Assembly: GCA_009869945.1 (NCBI GenBank) | Contig: WIXG01000265.1 | Location: 48,191 to 112,190 of the forward strand | Direction of reading: 5' to 3' | From: Mesaphorura yosii | Lineage: Eukaryota; Arthropoda; Collembola; Poduromorpha; Tullbergiidae | DNA: 64,000 bases | Shown here: one piece after another, positions 25,601 through 36,545 of the stretch | Layout of the letters: each line of letters begins with the position of its first letter | How positions within the stretch are numbered: position 1 is the stretch's first letter | Program-made: the position numbers and the translations under genes | The notes under the pieces: model-generated | Database searches by the model: none | What the model saw: only the letters and a program-made list of their open reading frames with translations | What the model was told of the DNA's origin: nothing

Positions 25601-28218
25601 TATGACGGCGTCAAGAAGCCCATTTTGACTATCAAACAAGCGTTGAAGAAGGCTGAGGATGAAGGAAAGTTGGGTGATGTCTACCTTCCGAAGGTGCTCA
25701 AAATTGAAAGAGAAACTAAAGCAGTCCCAAAAAACAACATCAAGGGAGAATTCGAAATTGGGAGTCAGTACCACTTCCAAATGGAACCACAAACCACGAT
25801 TTGCATTCCACGTGAGGACGGCATGGATGTTTACTGTGCCACACAATGGATGGATCAAGTCCAGGCTTGCATCGCGTCTATGCTGAGCGTATCAAACAAC
25901 AGGTGACATATTTCTACGAACTTATTGAAACGTTTCCTCGTCAGTACGGAGCTGCATTTTTGGGTTAATTCGTGTCTTATTTACATTGTAGTATTAATGT
26001 TCAAGTCAGAAGACTTGGCGGTGGGTTTGGGAGTAAAATTTCACGAGCAACTCAGGTCGCTGCAATCTGTGCACTAGGCTCTCATGTCACCAATCGCCCT
26101 GTTCGAGTTGTGCTGGACCTTGAGACCAATATGGCGATGATCGGGAAGCGCTTGCCTTTTCTGGCTAAGTACGAGGTGAGCTGCTAAGTAACTATAAACT
26201 AGGACCGGAAAATTTGAGTTTCATGCAAGATGCCTTGACCTTTTTAAATTTCAGGTTGGCTTCGATGACAATGGGAAAATAGAGGCCTTGAAGTGCGAGA
26301 TCATTTGTGACACCGGGCTTGGTGCAAACGAGGTAACTTCATTCCTCGCTACGCTGGTCTTCCAAAACTGTTACGAGGCCACGGGTTGGGAGCTGACTCC
26401 TGGTAAAGTTTACACAAACACTGCGGCAAATACGTTCTGCAGAGCCCCGGGAAGCACACAGGCCATCGCAATGGTTGAATACATCATGGAACACGTCGCA
26501 CATTTCTTGAAAAAGGACGCGATGGATGTGAGAATGGCCAATTTGCTTAAACCGGGAGACCCAATGCTCGCAGCGCCCGGCACAACTTTCGAGGGTGAAA
26601 ATTTCATTCCGGCGTTGTTCACCGAAATGAAAAAAACAGCAGATTATGAGGAACGCAAGAAATTTGTGGAAGCTTTTAATCGGGTATGATTATTAGGACA
26701 AAGCTTTGACGTCTGCTAGAATTCTGGCTGGTAGAAATTCACCAAGTAGCGTTCTTTCAGAATAATCGCTGGACTAAACGGGGAATGGCCTGTGTCCCGA
26801 TGAGATACCCGCAGCACTACTTCTGGCTTGCGTATCCCGTGTACATTGCAATTTATCACGCGGATGGTTCCGTTGCCATTTCACATGGTGGGATAGAAAT
26901 GGGTCAAGGAATCAACACAAAGGTTCGACTAATTTGTAATGCGTTAAAAGGCGGAGCCTAACTTCACTTTGGCCCTTCTCCAGGTTGCACAAACTGTTGC
27001 TCACTTTCTCGGCATCCCACTGGACAAGGTGAAGGTGAAACCTTCGAACAATCTTGTGACTCCCAACACCCAGTTGACTGGCGGTGCCTTCACTAGCGAA
27101 TTGCTTTGCTTCGTAAGCTATTCACTGTACCTCTCATTCTTGTAATTCTGTCGTATAATTCTGTTCAACCATCACGGCATGTCATGTCGAGCTTTCAGGC
27201 AGCCACAAAGGCGTGTGGAATTCTGAACGAAAGAATGGCTCCTGTTCGGGAGAAACTTAAAGGAGAGCCCTGGGAGAAAATTATAACCGCTGCTCATGCA
27301 GAAGGAATTGATCTTACTGCGAACTACTTGTAAGCCCGAATCATTCACACATTAAGATCACGGTGCTCCTTCTGACTGGGTTATTTTTAATCAGGCCAAA
27401 CCTTGGGGATGGCTTGAAAGTCTACGACATTTGGGGGCTCACTCTGACTGAGGTCGAAGTTGATATGCTCACAGGCGAATATAAGGTTTGAACTGAATAC
27501 AAGTGTCAAGCTTGAAGACTTTGACAGTAAGTTTAATCTTTTCTGCCAAAGCTGGTGCGAATTGACCTGATTGAAGATGCTGGCAAAGCAATCAGTCCGC
27601 AAATCGACATTGGCCAATGCGAAGGCGCCCACATCATGGGAATCGGAATGTGGACCACGGAGAAGTTGCAGTACGACAAAACTACGGGGCAACTCCTTAC
27701 TGCAAATACTTGGGTAAAATACCGTATGCTTCTTAGTTCTTACGCAATATCACATGAATCGAGCTTGAATTCTGGGTCTCAACAATTTGCAGAACTACAA
27801 GCCACCATTTGCTAAGGATATTCCAGAAGATTTTCGTGTCACTCTTATGAGAAAAGCGGACAATCCAATTGGCATTCTGGGATCCAAGGGTTAGTATTAA
27901 GCTCAGTAACTGTAGATTTCACTGCCTACTGATATCAGTTTGTTGATGTCATTTTATTGTAGCGACTGGAGAGGCCCCTCTTTGCATGAGTGTAGCCGTG
28001 CTGTTTGCAATCAAGAACGCGATTGACAGCGCCAGGCGAGATGCAGGAAATCAGGATCACTATCAAATAGGTTCGTAAATTCACGGCCTTGATCAAGACT
28101 TGACTATTGATGTGTGATTAAGATTAATATTGAAATTGCAATCTCAACAGACGGACCAATCACTCCAGAGGACATCCTTCGCCTGTCCATGACTTCCAAG
28201 ACGCAATTCACATTTTAA
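22668..28218 (+). CDS. Molybdo-flavoenzyme of the xanthine dehydrogenase / aldehyde oxidase family, aldehyde oxidase type
   Basis: Cytosolic oxidase using Mo-cofactor, FAD and two [2Fe-2S] clusters. Twenty-four exons, all in phase, give about 1310 residues, the usual family length. Exon starts: 22668, 22771, 22885, 23098, 23219, 23442, 23667, 24207, 24372, 24573, 24940, 25165, 25345, 25496, 25992, 26255, 26761, 26984, 27199, 27395, 27552, 27793, 27963, 28151. CREGGCGAC (C59, C64, C67) is the first Fe-S site; CGFC with ICRC is the second. The FAD domain shows GNTSTGI and [11 protein letters not shown]. The Mo domain shows RLGGGFGSK and, near residue 1256, TGEAPLCMS with the catalytic glutamate. 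Two residues that mark xanthine dehydrogenases are replaced: the Glu after GGGFGGK is Ile, and the Arg of the SxMERALF region aligns with Thr. Aldehyde-type substrates are therefore inferred. Confidence 0.9.
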
Positions 28219-28286
28219 AATACAATCACCCAGTGTATTAGTACAGAATTCATTGTTAATCAATGTTGGCGAATGGTGATGGATAT

Positions 28287-28292
28287 AATAAA
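28287..28292 (+). terminator. Polyadenylation signal of the aldehyde oxidase-type gene
   Basis: AATAAA 69 bases after the stop codon. The rest of 28219-28534 is the short spacer carrying the Nit2 promoter; no TATA box is seen. Confidence 0.6.
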
Positions 28293-28534
28293 TGCTTAAC
28301 TTAAACCATACTTCAGCATCCTGACACGAGTATTTATTGAGTCCTGGAACAAAGGCGAAAGATGAAACATACATCACACATGAGATTCCCTTCTCAACAA
28401 GAGACAGATGATTTGAATGGTAAATATGCTTAAAGTCATATTCCATAGTTCTGATGAACATGATAGTTTGATCCATCAATTTCGGCGGTTGATCCTGACG
28501 ACGTACAGCGTGACCATCAATTCTATTCGGCGAA

Positions 28535-29704
28535 ATGGCTGCTTGTAAGTACAAAATACAATTTGATCAAGCCACAAGCAGGTGTCTAGAAATTTCGTTT
28601 AGAGAGTAAAAATTATTCCAAAATTATTTTAATTCACAGCATTTAGACTCGCGCTAATCCAACTAGCTGTCACCGCAAACAAGGTTGAGAATCTAGCAAG
28701 GTGTGCTAAATTAATTAAGGAAGCTGCTAATGGAGGAGCGAACATCGTCGCTCTGCCCGAATGTTTCAACTCACCGTACGGAGTCAGTAAGTTGAGCCTA
28801 TCTATCTACAGTTATCTTCATGCATGAATTCATCTACGTCTGAGTCTAGACTACTTCGCCGAATACGCCGAGAGGATACCAGACGGTCAAACGTGTTCGG
28901 TACTCAGGGAATGTGCAAAGGACTCGAAGATTTACTTAATTGGCGGTTCCATTCCTGAACGTGGAGACGATAACAAACTCTACAACACTTGTACCATCTG
29001 GGGCCCAGCCGGAGACCTACTTGGGTTTCACCGCAAGGTTCACTTGTTCGACATCAACGTTCCCGGCAAGATCACATTTCAGGAGTCCAAGACGCTTAGC
29101 TCTGGCTCCAAGTTGACGATGGTCAAGACAGAACACTGCAAGCTTGGGATCGGCATCTGCTATGATTTGAGGTTTCCAGAAATGGCACAGATTTACAGGG
29201 CGAACGGTTGTGAATTGCTGATCTATCCAGGGGCTTTTAATATGACCACTGGTCCAGCACACTGGCAAATGCTGCAACAAGGAAGGGCCATCGATAATCA
29301 GGTACGAGCATTACGATATGATTTTTTTAAATTTGACGAGCTCAAATTCTTAAATCCAGTTGACAATTTTAGTTGTATGTGGCCACAATTTCACCAGCCC
29401 GAGATGACACAGCTTCATACGTTGCGTGGGGTCATTCCATGATAGTAAATCCATGGGGAAAGATCATAAACGAGGCGGATAAAGATGAAACCATCGTCTA
29501 TGGCGATATAGGTATAACAAACCACCATACAATCTCGTACTCAATCAGTCAGTAAATGAAAAAAATGGTAAATATGTAATAATTGCTCTCTGTTTAAATG
29601 TAGATTTGGGCTACTTGAAGGAGGTACGAGAGAGCATTCCGCTGACAAAACAACGCAGAACTGATTTGTACGAAGTGTTGGCAAGAGACGAGCCAGAAAT
29701 GTAA
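28535..29704 (+). CDS. Nit2: Omega-amidase / nitrilase family member Nit2
   Basis: Hydrolyses the amide of alpha-ketoglutaramate and alpha-ketosuccinamate, clearing transamination products of glutamine and asparagine; cytosol and mitochondria in other animals. Exons: 28535-28544, 28640-28786, 28850-29301, 29373-29511 and 29604-29704, giving 282 residues against 276 in human NIT2. The Glu-Lys-Cys triad is intact: LPECF (about E44), HRKVHLFDI (about K115) and [12 protein letters not shown] (about C156). The first exon holds only ten coding bases (MAA plus one base), which a simple ORF scan would miss. It follows the oxidase gene on the same strand but has its own promoter space and polyadenylation signal. 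Confidence 0.95.
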
Positions 29705-29779
29705 TCAATCCAATCACGATTGCGACGGAAAAGAATGGCAAATATTTTCATAAAACTATATTTTTGTTTAATGCTCGGT

Positions 29780-29785
29780 AATAAA
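29780..29785 (+). terminator. Nit2 polyadenylation signal
   Basis: AATAAA 76 bases after the Nit2 stop codon. Confidence 0.6.
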
Positions 29786-29907
29786 TTAGTACAAATTGGC
29801 AATTACTTAAATTATGCTGACAAAGAATACGCATTACGCAAACAATCAATAATAACAAGAATAAATTAAACTCTCCCATTCGTTCTCAGACACTCTTCAT
29901 CCTGTGT

Positions 29908-30803
29908 TCAATCTTCCAGGCACTTGTAATTGCACTCGTCGTTGTGAATTGCAGACTCCTTAACAACTTGAACTGTCTCAAGCCATTTTGAGGGCGTCAC
30001 TTTCTCAAGAATGCTGCAGTTGAAGACAGAATCATTAGGTCTTTCAAAAGAGATCCAATTCACGGAAGCACAAACTTACACAATGATAATGTCCTTTCCT
30101 TTGACATCTCTCAGGTATCTCCCGGCACGACACGCTGCCCGCTTGATGCAGTCTGGTCTTCCGAGCACAGCGCCGACTGTAGTACGAATTTGCTCCTTGT
30201 AGTTCGAAGGCTCGATGACATTTTCTTCGGGGTATTCGTGGCCGAGATCCATGTCCATTTGTCGGTGCTTCCTTTTGCTTGACGCAGTCCGAAGTCCGAA
30301 CATTCTGAGCAGCTGCACGAAAACTTCACGGAATCGAGCTGTAAATGGAATAAAAATCAACGAACCATTTAGAAATTTCAAACATACTAGGCATGCGCCT
30401 GATACTTACTGATAAGGAATCCTGGAGTGGTACCCATGAGTGCAGTCTCGTCAGCTACGATCGCATCCTCATCCTTCTCAATCGGGTCTGTCTCAAGGAG
30501 GCCAATTGCGGTCTCGTCCACGACCTGAGCGTTGTCCTTATTTTCCGTGGTCGCCGGCTTGGCCGCTGAAGCAGATGCAGCGACCGTTACTGCATCCGGT
30601 GTAGACTTCTTTGACACGTGAGATTCTTCCGTCTTCGCAACTGGTTCCGGCTCTGTCGCTTCACTTGATTTCGTTTCCGTTTGCTTTGTCGATTTCGAAA
30701 TCATGGACTCGTGTTTTTTAGATGTTTTCAGGGAGAAGACGACGCTGACATCCACAAGGAGCACGATGAGGAGCACGTACATGAGCAAACTTCTGCGAAC
30801 CAT
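29908..30803 (-). CDS. Cluster gene 1: secreted protein with Ser/Thr/Glu-rich region and Cys-containing C-terminus
   Basis: Not recognised. Exons 30803-30410, 30338-30080 and 30013-29908 give 252 residues. A clear signal peptide (MVRRSLLMYVLLIVLLVDV) is followed by about 110 residues rich in S, T, E, K and A, then TTPGFLI and a helical, basic stretch (FREVFVQLLRMFGLR). The end is different from the neighbours: DCIKRAACRAGRYLRD, an ILEK-SKW-LE helix and DECNYKC, so four cysteines in two pairs. There is no second hydrophobic segment long enough to span a membrane, so a secreted protein is the simplest reading. It is the outermost minus-strand member of the cluster and ends about 200 bases from the end of Nit2 (convergent). 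Membership of the family rests on position, signal peptide and TATA promoter, not on the C-terminal helix motif. Confidence 0.75.
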
Positions 30804-31956
30804 GATTGCTGCGGGTGAGTGACAGGTTCGTCACGGCACACGGGAGTATAGCACAAGAACAGTGAGACTGTGTCGGTTCGATGCAAGATCGTTGTTATGT
30901 GTCTGATGTCACTGACTGATCACAAATGAGACTGCCGTGACACAGTAAGACGCTTTTATATAAACACCCACGCGTCGCGAAGCACGCACGAACACCGAGC
31001 ACGGATGTAGATGCAGGTGAGTGTTTAAAGATTCCAAGCGCAGAAAGAAGAAACCGGAAACTCGCACTGTCTGCACATTGTCTTTGCGGCCACCAATCAA
31101 TTCAATCCAATCTGCTCAGGTATGTGTGTTAACAGCCCGGCCGTTCTGCTGCTGCATAATTTTAGATTTGTACCTGTACCCCACATTTCCTGCTTCTTCT
31201 CCACAACAATAAAGTTATTATTAGGGATTTTCTGGACAAGAATACTGTACTTTGCACTGCACAAAGGAGATGTGATGCACAGATGCGTGAGAGTGCCCAT
31301 AACGGGAATTAAGGTTCACTTACACGTTTACCTACATATTCTGATGCTCAGTCGTAGATGCGACGGCGCACCTTTTCATATTTGTCCAAAATTTCTTTGC
31401 TCTACTTCCGAAATAGAATTCAGTTATACATAATTGTCATTTACGTTGACTCGCTGTCTTTTGCTGCTGCTAATGCAGGATGAGAATGACGAAATAGCAC
31501 TCGTTCCATCGAGAATAAGCTTCACGGTAACTGTTTCGCTAGCCGTCATACAAGATCACACACACACAACTCACATGTATCGGATTTTCACGTTAGCAGG
31601 CGTACTTTGTCCAAATATAATTATGATTAAAATATACAATGCCGCACAGACACAAAGATAAATTAAACCTTTCATGATTACGACTGCATTCTCAGGTTTC
31701 GGATTCGACAGAAGTCTTTCAGAAACTCGGTGTGGAACCTCAACTCGGTTCTGGCTCAGTTTTGTCCTTTTCGGCCCCGTCTTTGCTTAAATGAAAACAA
31801 TTCAAATGTCGTATTTTGCATTCGATACAACGAATAATCTTAAAAAACTAAAGGTTACCTGAAAACAGAAAGCTGCTCGAAGGCAAATGAAATGCCATGA
31901 GAGTGAGTAAAAATAGTTAAAAAGGTGCACAAAGTCCGTCTCAATTTTTAACAATT
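30804..31956. other. Intergenic between cluster genes 1 and 2
   Basis: Holds the promoter and 5' UTR of cluster gene 1 and the 3' UTR of cluster gene 2. No convincing coding frame is seen. Confidence 0.5.
30953..30964 (-). promoter_or_regulatory. TATA box of cluster gene 1
   Basis: Reading on the minus strand, TATATAAAAG lies about 150 bases upstream of the ATG. TCAGT initiator-like sequence follows about 35-45 bases downstream (30911-30920). Confidence 0.6.
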
Positions 31957-32703
31957 TCACTCGGGCTGCTCGAATTCCTTCAGCATTTCCATTCCTGCTG
32001 AGTGTAACGCACTTAAAACCTCGTCAAGTATCTCGTTTCGCCTGTTTGTATCCAAATTCCAATCAACAGCACTGCCAAATGATCGTGTCCCAGGCAAATA
32101 TGCAATGCCAAACACCCACATTGCGTATCCCTGTGCAATCATCATGAACATCAACACAATCAAGCCAAAAAATATGTTAACCAGTCGCCCTGGCTGGAAA
32201 TCTGTTCCGAGCAGCTGCAAGAAGTTCAGGGGACTCTTTGTGTCAGGATTGGCAGTGGTTGTGCTCGCGGCAGGGGTGGAATCAAGGCTTTCGTCACTCA
32301 TATTATCATCGGAACGACGGCCATCATCCGCCTGTCTGTTCTGAAAGTGTTGGACTCCGTCGTCGTAATCATAGTAGTAGTAATCCTCAGACTCGCTGGT
32401 TGGAGCAAGTGGAAATTGATCTTTCCTCAAGAATTCCGAGCCTGATCTGTCACTGTGGCGTGCACCGCTTTGCAGGCCGTTGAAATAATCACTCGCGTCA
32501 GTGTCAATTCTACCCAAAACTCTTTCCCTTCGGAGACCACGGCTGAGGAAAATGTTACGACTGGCCACTGACGCATTTGGGAATGAATTTTGACTCGCAA
32601 TAAACTCAATTGCACTCACACTGAAACAAACGTGAACGTAAAATGCAACCTGCACCAGGAAGTGAATGTGAGTCAGGCGCGACAAAGAAGACGAGCTGAA
32701 CAT
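31957..32703 (-). CDS. Cluster gene 2: single-pass membrane protein with acidic Tyr/Asp-rich ectodomain
   Basis: Not recognised. A single coding exon of 248 residues. The N-terminus is hydrophobic enough for a signal peptide (VAFYVHVCFSVSA). The ectodomain has an acidic tyrosine tract (SEDYYYYDYDDG) and Ser/Thr-rich stretches. A membrane segment follows (LVNIFFGLIVLMFMMIA, about 170-200). The tail is polar and ends in an amphipathic helix, NEILDEVLSALHSAGMEML, which is the cluster's C-terminal motif. Unlike most neighbours it is intronless in its coding part. Probably a type I plasma-membrane or vesicle protein by topology; function unknown. Confidence 0.75.
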   Translation of the reverse strand: MFSSSSLSRLTHIHFLVQVAFYVHVCFSVSAIEFIASQNSFPNASVASRNIFLSRGLRRERVLGRIDTDASDYFNGLQSGARHSDRSGSEFLRKDQFPLAPTSESEDYYYYDYDDGVQHFQNRQADDGRRSDDNMSDESLDSTPAASTTTANPDTKSPLNFLQLLGTDFQPGRLVNIFFGLIVLMFMMIAQGYAMWVFGIAYLPGTRSFGSAVDWNLDTNRRNEILDEVLSALHSAGMEMLKEFEQPE

Positions 32704-33096
32704 GCTAATTTAATGAGGATTTGAATATCTTCCATAAACATGGCAATGACAATAACTGTGAGAGACACGAAACTTTTACGATCAACAAATCTTCGGAACT
32801 TGAACTTGAAACTAGACTCAAGATCTGCAAAGTAACGTAGGGTACAAAGAAAAAAACTCATTAACAATCTATTTTTATGTGCCATTTAAAAACGAAAAGT
32901 ACCATCCTCAGAAACTTGACTACGAAATAAAAATGCTAGGAAAATGATGATAAAAGAACAACGAGGCATTGAACTTTCAAACTGCTTTGACTTACATATG
33001 GAAATGCACTACTTAAATAAGTAAGAATAAAGCAAACGCATATTTGAGACGCTTCGGCTTGCCTTCCAAAGTGGGCTGCGCGCTGATCTCTGGAGA
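32704..33096. other. Spacer between cluster genes 2 and 3
   Basis: Promoter and 5' UTR side of gene 2 and 3' UTR of gene 3. No TATA box that I can place with confidence. Confidence 0.45.
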
Positions 33097-33777
33097 CTAG
33101 TAAATCTTATTAATAGCTGAATTAACCAAGTTGGTGAGTAAGTCAGAGCTTCCAGCGCCGTTCATTGCATTGCTGAGGTGATCTTTCACTTGGCCAATAC
33201 CCCATGAGATCATGAATCCTTTGATGATCATAATCACAACATAGATGGACAGTCCAAGCAAGACTTGAGCTATTCTGTAATAACAGAACGTGAAACCGCA
33301 CAAATAGGAAACTAATTCAGGACATCATTTATTGAAGTTTTTTGCAACAGTATTTTACCTCTCAATCTTTGTGTCCCAACCAAGACCCCAGTCTTTGACA
33401 ATTTGGACGGATGCGTCGTGGATGTCGTTCACCAAGATTGCGTCCGATGTCAAAGGCGTTTGTGCCGTCACGGCATCGCTGGCTGTGTTGTTCTGTTCCT
33501 TCGTAGAGGCCGCTACTTCTGTCGAGTTGATGGTCTTATCATCATGAGAGTGAAGGCCCTGAGCCGCCAGATCATCAGAATTGTCGACCAGTGTGACCAT
33601 TGGATGCTTTGCGTTCTTCGAGTCGGACGTGGAGAGTGCACGGCGATACAGGGTGGTGATACCGGGTTCAGCGTCCGCTAGATAGACAACCGTCAGTGGT
33701 GTGAGAACCAGTAAGAAGGCTGATATCGAAATCGCGATGTAAGAGTATCGGTAGATGGAATTAATTGAAGACATCAT
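33097..33777 (-). CDS. Cluster gene 3: single-pass membrane protein
   Basis: Not recognised. Exons 33777-33359 and 33274-33097 give 198 residues; the junction splits an arginine codon. Two adjacent ATGs (33777 and 33774) precede a signal peptide (ISISAFLLVLTPLTVV). The ectodomain is Ser/Thr/Asp/Ala-rich with no cysteine. The intron sits just before the membrane segment (IAQVLLGLSIYVVIMIIKG). The short tail ends LLTNLVNSAINKIY, matching the cluster's C-terminal helix. The intron position, immediately before the membrane segment, resembles the intron of genes 4 and 5 although the phase differs. Topology suggests type I; role unknown. Confidence 0.75.
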
Positions 33778-34625
33778 TTTGATTCGACCTGATGCTGGAT
33801 CGAAGCGAAGAATAAAAGTGGCGACACCAAAAGTAGGAAAAGTTTCTGCTTCAGTAAGCTATTGGAGACTGCAATCACAATCGCATTGCTGGTAGCTTCA
33901 TCCTCAGTGTTCATTACAGGGCTAAAGACACTTGCAAATTTTGTCATGATTTACATATCACCTACTTTGTAAAAAAAAAAGTTATCTCTTGAGTATAGAC
34001 GTCATAGTGTTCATTTAGTTTCAAACATGCAAGTATCCAGCCACTCATTTTACGACCCTGTCCATACACAAAACGCAATTAACCATTGTACCAATTCCGC
34101 TCGCTGTGGCTGACACCTGAACTGGTTCAGGAAGAGGAAAAACCGCATTTCAGTTAGGGCCTGATACACCGTTACACTCGTTGCAATTAAGGAAAGGTAT
34201 TCGTTGAGCGTATAAAATTCTGCATAACGGGAATGAAGTCTCAAAAATAGAACCCGCTTGCGATAACTGGACTTTTGCGGCGAGGCCCTACCTTCGTCAC
34301 AGAGCAGAGCAGGATCAAATTCCTTTGCATTTGATTTTTCTCGTTCCAGGCTCTCGTCCGTCAAAATCGTTAGTGCGTAATAATGAACTGGCAATTTCCA
34401 GAATGAACTCGAGACTGTCGAGATGCGCAGTCCTGGGCCAAGATGCGCAGATAGTGTTAATTATTCTTAGAAGCACATTACTCATGACGTTATGACATGG
34501 CCACGATGGATTCAGCTGCTTGTTCTTAATTCTAGTCCGTACTGAAGTCAACCTTTCTTTCAGAGCACTCCAGCCCGAATTTTAACAAAAAACGATTGAA
34601 CCGCCATGTTGATGTCGAAGAAGGA
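33778..34625. other. Divergent centre of the membrane-protein cluster
   Basis: Genes 3 (-) and 4 (+) are transcribed away from this 0.85 kb. A TATA-like GTATAAAATT lies at 34210-34219 on the plus strand; if it serves gene 4, a 5' UTR of about 380 bases, possibly spliced, is needed. No coding frame is convincing. Confidence 0.5.
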
Positions 34626-35600
34626 ATGGAATTCAGGGGCAAGAGGTTACGGGCAGATTGGACTGAATGTCTAATATTGATAGCGTGTCTCTTTGTTTAC
34701 TGTGCCGTGTTTGGTGAAAGTGCGAGGCATTATCAAAATTTCCAACTTACAAGACCGCCGCCGAGAGCTCCGTTATACTATGATGGAGAAAGTGACTTTC
34801 ACTACGAGGAGGATGACTACGGAGAGCAAGACGAAACTGAGTTCGACTCGAACTACGAGTATCATGACCGTGAACCATTTCAGTATAGAGATTTCAATGA
34901 CAATTCGAACTCAAATCATCATCACAAAATGGTGGACAAGCATATGTTAGGCTATTACAACAAGAAGAAGCCTGGATTTGTTGGTGGTGGATATGACTAT
35001 CCACTGCAGCCTCCGTACTACGATGATGGGTACGCCTTGCCACCGCTGCCACCTCACGACCAACACCTCTTCTTCCCACCATCGGGGCCAGAACTTCCTC
35101 CAATTTATTCGCTTCCACCTGGAACAAAAGAGCCACCCTACCCACCACCACCATTCGCGAGCCCGGATCCAGGATTTAAAACGCAGACTGGATTTGAAGG
35201 ATTCCTGGTAAGGAAGCAGGAATAACACTTGTTCATTGCTCGCTATATTTGGGAAACTAGACCCAGTATTTTGAATGTTCAGGTTCCAAACTCCTGGTAC
35301 GGACTCCTTCCGTGGGGCATTGAGGGAGTAATTATCGTAATCGCAGGAATTATAATATTTGTGATCATCGTCATTGCGATCATCAGCGTAATCGCGTGGC
35401 TCTGTGGAGTTCGCAAGGTCGTGCCTAATATCGTGGACTCTCTGAAGAGCGACGAAATATCGACGAGGATGTTTGACGCCTGGAGTCCGAGCACGAATTC
35501 GGCTACAAATTTGATAAGACTGTCAGCTCAAGTGCTCGCCGCACTAGATAAATACGAACTCTGCAACGGCCAAGCTAACAAAAACAGGAAAGTGGCCTGA
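34626..35600 (+). CDS. Cluster gene 4: single-pass membrane protein with QTGFEGFLVPNSWYGLLPWG module
   Basis: Not recognised. Exons 34626-35207 and 35283-35600 give 299 residues. I start at the ATG at 34626; the frame is open upstream only by a non-ATG codon. Signal peptide: LILIACLFVYCAVFG. The ectodomain is acidic and Tyr-rich (FHYEEDDYGEQDETEF), then histidine- and proline-rich (LPPLPPHDQ, PPYPPPPFASPDPG). The membrane-proximal module QTGFEGFL|VPNSWYGLLPWG is split by a phase-0 intron exactly as in gene 5. A long hydrophobic segment follows (IIVIAGIIIFVIIVIAIISVIAW, described here only by its ends 35325-35400). The tail ends SAQVLAALDKYELC. Gene 5 is its closest relative. AATAAA at 35657. 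Confidence 0.8.
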
Positions 35601-35656
35601 CAACTTATTCTAAAGTGTGTACGTTGAAAGCAGCAGTGTACAAAAGCTGAGATGAT

Positions 35657-35662
35657 AATAAA
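35657..35662 (+). terminator. Polyadenylation signal of cluster gene 4
   Basis: AATAAA 57 bases after the stop codon. Confidence 0.55.
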
Positions 35663-36365
35663 TAATGAAATTCGTGAATGAAGCCATTTTCACACCTTGT
35701 GCACTAATTTGGCCTAATTTTTTATGTTGTCATGTTTGTATTTTTTGTGTCGTTCGTCTGAAACCATTCGTCTTAAGCGCTCTCAACAGACCGGGGCATA
35801 GACGCATTAGATTTGAAAAACCCCGACACAGGCCGTGACTGTGACCCTGCTACTGACGGGTTTCGAGTATTAATGAACAAGAGCGCGTTGTCAGACGCCA
35901 AGAAAGAGTTCACGTACACGGAAAACTACGCGGCGGTCAAAACGTTTCATGATTGTCATGATTTAAAATGGAGCACGAAATGAGGGCTTCCTTACTCCGC
36001 AGCAGAACAATTGCCTGATGCAATGTATTTTTGGGCTTCCTGAAACGGGACTTTCACTGTCAGGGATGGACAGACCTATTTTTACAGAGACACAGGTGAA
36101 GTCGAAAAGAGATATGCGCAGAATGCGATCTTCAAAGGGATTCTGGACCTCAAGAATGCAAATGAGTGCAACTTCCTCGTACAACCGAGATGAACGGGAT
36201 TTTATTTGGTTTCTCGTATGCCGCATGCAGATCTTTGTGGATATGGCCGGACAGGTATTTCGCCTGCCTCCCAACTGGGGATTCTGGTTGGATGGCTGGG
36301 TTTAGTTGCTGGCTTACCACCCAAAACAAAATGAAGTCCGAAATCCGGATTGATATACCACTTGA

Positions 36366-36374
36366 GTATAAAAA
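36366..36374 (+). promoter_or_regulatory. TATA box of cluster gene 5
   Basis: GTATAAAAA about 175 bases upstream of the ATG at 36546, leaving room for a 5' UTR of about 150 bases. Confidence 0.6.
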
Positions 36375-36545
36375 CCATTGAAAATACTTTCACTCGCTCA
36401 TTCATGCACTTTTATCGGGCTCGAGAACAAGTCAATCGCAACTGATACCATCGGAGTATCAGTATCAAGTGACGCGGGGCTGTGACCAGACGACGAAGAA
36501 CCGTTGTGCACATTTGTGTCCTTCATTTTCCTAAAGTTTTCCATC

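Larger units (their letters stand above)
35601..36545. other. Spacer between cluster genes 4 and 5
   Basis: Contains the end of gene 4 and the TATA-driven promoter and 5' UTR of gene 5. Open frames at 35963-36274 (-) and 36018-36305 (+) overlap one another and look like chance. Confidence 0.5.

Noticed and set aside
34947..35228. Minus-strand frames rich in Trp/Arg within cluster gene 4
   Set aside because: Antisense of the proline-rich coding sequence; composition is a by-product of the proline codons.
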